A DNA stretch of 7,286 bases, from positions 1 through 7,286 of the forward strand of contig CAIWTR010000387.1 of NCBI GenBank assembly GCA_903915615.1. Reading direction: 5' to 3'. Source of the DNA: an uncultured Armatimonadota bacterium (GTDB lineage Bacteria > Armatimonadota > Armatimonadia > Armatimonadales > Armatimonadaceae). The translations under genes and the position numbers were made by a program. Positions 5,843-7,286 of this stretch are shown here, piece after piece. Position 1 is the stretch's first letter; the number at the start of each line of letters is the position of its first letter. The notes below the pieces were generated by a model. It did no database searches, was not told the origin of the DNA, and saw only the letters and a list, made by a program, of their open reading frames with translations.

Positions 5843-6241
5843 TTACTCAGGGCGTACCAATGACTCCAAGGCAGCGACATAGGCTGCAAAGGCCAAGCGC
5901 CCGGAGGATGTAAGCGCATAGCGCGACTTTCCTGGCCGCTTGACGGCTTGGGTTTTAGAAGATGCGACATACCCGGCATCTTCAAGCACAGACAAGTGTG
6001 TACTGAGGTTGCCATCAGAGACCATTAAGGCCGACTTGAGGAAGGTAAATTCAGCCTCAGATGTCGCCAAGAGACACGACATGATGCCAAGGCGGACTTT
6101 CTGATGGATGACATCATCCAGGAGATCAAGCGGGCGTGTCATGCCATCGGTGTTGTCGACAGCAGCGGCCACACGCGGCGTTTTCTCCTTGCGTGGATGT
6201 GCGGGCAAAGCCTGGTCCATCGCCATCGCCTTACTTACCAT
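5843..6241 (-). CDS. Winged-helix transcriptional regulator (HTH_34 / MarR-ArsR-like)
   Basis: About 132 residues. The conserved part is a single winged-helix domain beginning near LDLLDDVIHQKVRLGIMS (residues about 37-54). The recognition-helix region is SDGNLSTHLSVLEDAGYV and the wing is KTQAVKRPGKSRYALTSSGRLAF, closing with AAYVAALESL. This is the small 'DNA-binding' family often encoded beside a membrane protein, thought to be dimeric repressors or sensors; its ligand is unknown. The frame is open further upstream, but the ATG at 6241 overlaps the end of the membrane-protein gene by seven bases, a normal coupling arrangement. ATGs at 6226 and 6220 are alternatives, and the polar N-terminal 30 residues are poorly conserved in character, so the start is uncertain. 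The amidase-like gene follows after six bases. Confidence 0.85.
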   Translation of the reverse strand: MVSKAMAMDQALPAHPRKEKTPRVAAAVDNTDGMTRPLDLLDDVIHQKVRLGIMSCLLATSEAEFTFLKSALMVSDGNLSTHLSVLEDAGYVASSKTQAVKRPGKSRYALTSSGRLAFAAYVAALESLVRPE

Positions 6242-6852
6242 CCATCCCGGATTCCGCGTGCGATTCCATACACAATATGGAATCCACCAAACGTTACGGC
6301 GAGTAATCCGCGCGGCCCGACAGGAACGCCTTGCGGTCCGAGCAATGTCCAAACGGCTGCAGCAAGAAAGCTCCACCCGAGAACGCTGACCGCGGGTGCG
6401 GAAAGCTGCCCGATGGCGAGCAGGGACATCGCGTAGCTAAGCATCCACAGCCCGTAAATCGCATCCCCGAAGCGTTCTGGCTGATGGTAGTACATGAGGG
6501 AGACGATCAGACCACAGAGGAGGCCTGGCGCAACCGCGCGTAGCCAGCTTCTCCCGAGGCCGGACAGCGGCGACTTCCCGACGCGCATCGCCCTGATTTT
6601 GGTGATGACCAAATCCACTAGCCCGGCGGCCACCAATGTCGTAATCCACAGCCCAACAAATGCACCCTGCCGGCCCGGCTGACTGGGATCACCAATCACA
6701 CCCTCGGCGACGACAGCGGCAATAAGCACGATTACCCCAGCGGCGACGCCCGAAATGCCGGATAGCGTCGAGTGTTGCTGACTGCGCTCAATCGTCTGAC
6801 GGATGAGACGAAGGTGCTCAGTTGCCTCCTGTGGGCTTGGCATTGGGTCCAT
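6235..6852 (-). CDS. Six-span integral membrane protein paired with the winged-helix regulator
   Basis: A 205-residue protein. The first 30 residues are polar and helical (EATEHLRLIRQTIERSQQHS) and would lie in the cytosol. Six hydrophobic segments follow at about residues 32-52, 64-84, 103-121, 130-149, 152-171 and 182-199. A basic loop, TKIRAMRVGKSPL, sits between spans 2 and 3. No enzyme or transporter motif is recognisable. Membrane proteins of this shape, with an 'IRxTxERS' start, are repeatedly found directly before small winged-helix regulators in several phyla, but their function is not established. The gene starts 14 bases after the leuA stop and its last seven bases overlap the regulator start, so the set is very likely one operon. 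An ATG three codons in (6843) is an alternative start. Confidence 0.82.
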   Translation of the reverse strand: MDPMPSPQEATEHLRLIRQTIERSQQHSTLSGISGVAAGVIVLIAAVVAEGVIGDPSQPGRQGAFVGLWITTLVAAGLVDLVITKIRAMRVGKSPLSGLGRSWLRAVAPGLLCGLIVSLMYYHQPERFGDAIYGLWMLSYAMSLLAIGQLSAPAVSVLGWSFLAAAVWTLLGPQGVPVGPRGLLAVTFGGFHIVYGIARGIRDGW

Positions 6853-6866
6853 ATGTCGTTTATACC

Positions 6867-7286
6867 CTAAACGCTGCCATCCCGGTCGGCAGACTCTTTA
6901 CGCCCACTCACACCCTGCTTGTCCATGATCAGCTTGTTCAGCGCATTGACATAGGCCTTTGTGCTGGCCACGATGATGTCGGTATGTGCAGCATGCCCTG
7001 AGTAAATGTCATCCCCGCTGCGCACACGAATCGTCACGTTTGCCAGCGCATCCGTGCCCTCGGTAACGCTCTGGAGACTGATTTCGATCAGCTCATTTGG
7101 CACATTTACGATACGGTTGACCGCGCGGTAAACGGCATCCACAGGCCCATTTCCATGATGGGAATCGGTCAAAATGCCACCATTTGCATGGCGGAGGCTG
7201 ACCGTCGCCGTTGGAATGGACTGGTCACCACACATCACCTGCAGCTGGCTCAGCTCGTATGCACGGCCGATAATCTGGACTTCATC
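6867..7286 (-). CDS. leuA: 2-isopropylmalate synthase, C-terminal part (5' end off window)
   Basis: The last 139 codons of a gene entering from the right edge. The protein is the C-terminal regulatory domain of LeuA, which makes 2-isopropylmalate from acetyl-CoA and 2-oxoisovalerate, the first committed step of leucine synthesis. Recognisable segments are LQVMCGDQSIPTATVSL, GNGPVDAVYRAVNRI, SVTEGTDALANVTIRV and TDIIVASTKAYVNALNKL. In LeuA this domain forms the dimeric leucine-binding site for feedback inhibition. The related citramalate and homocitrate synthases are less likely because the whole GNGPVDA / EGTDALA / KAYVNALN series fits LeuA. A polar tail of about 15 residues ends the protein (GRKESADRDGSV). 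The catalytic TIM barrel is outside the window. The next gene begins 14 bases after the TAG stop. Confidence 0.93.
   Translation of the reverse strand, partial: DEVQIIGRAYELSQLQVMCGDQSIPTATVSLRHANGGILTDSHHGNGPVDAVYRAVNRIVNVPNELIEISLQSVTEGTDALANVTIRVRSGDDIYSGHAAHTDIIVASTKAYVNALNKLIMDKQGVSGRKESADRDGSV

Noticed and set aside
6242..6376. Longer start for the winged-helix regulator
   Set aside because: The 45 extra codons lie wholly inside the membrane-protein gene in another frame and read as Arg/Cys-rich non-protein sequence.
1..7286. CRISPR array, tRNA or rRNA, transposase
   Set aside because: No regularly spaced repeats, no cloverleaf-type sequence and no transposase or integrase motifs were found in either strand.

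Overview
The window is from a bacterial chromosome of moderately high GC content. It has nine protein-coding genes, two of them cut by the window edges. I see no RNA gene, insertion sequence, CRISPR array or phage module. The phylum cannot be fixed from this stretch. The amidohydrolase reads most like planctomycete relatives. The regulator plus membrane-protein pair and the DUF4287/DUF5655 protein are known from several phyla with environmental lineages, such as Acidobacteriota, Armatimonadota and Planctomycetota. Shine-Dalgarno signals are weak or absent before several starts.

Left part (1-1918, minus strand): the end of a surface-polysaccharide cluster. A GT4-type glycosyltransferase is followed, with a 1-base stop/start overlap, by a multi-membrane-span protein that runs off the left edge and may be an O-antigen ligase or polymerase.

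Middle part (2010-4210, plus strand): a single-pass membrane-anchored protein of unknown function, then 14 bases later a cytosolic-looking SH3-NlpC/P60 peptidase of the YkfC type. A 273-base non-coding gap rich in inverted repeats follows, then a DUF4287-DUF5655 protein.

Right part (4214-7286, minus strand, converging on the middle part with only 3 bases between stop codons): in transcription order, the C-terminal part of 2-isopropylmalate synthase LeuA, a six-span membrane protein, a small winged-helix regulator, an N-acetylmuramoyl-L-alanine-amidase-like protein without a signal peptide and, after a 90-base gap with its own promoter-like sequence, a COG3618-type metal-dependent hydrolase.

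Two themes stand out. Two cell-wall-peptide hydrolase families occur without visible export signals, which would fit peptidoglycan-fragment recycling or sensing. The compact unit membrane protein / winged-helix regulator / amidase-like protein is tightly packed (7-base overlap, then a 6-base gap) and is the best candidate here for an undescribed functional module. The pentamer GATGC/GCATC is strongly over-represented across the window, in several reading frames and on both strands.
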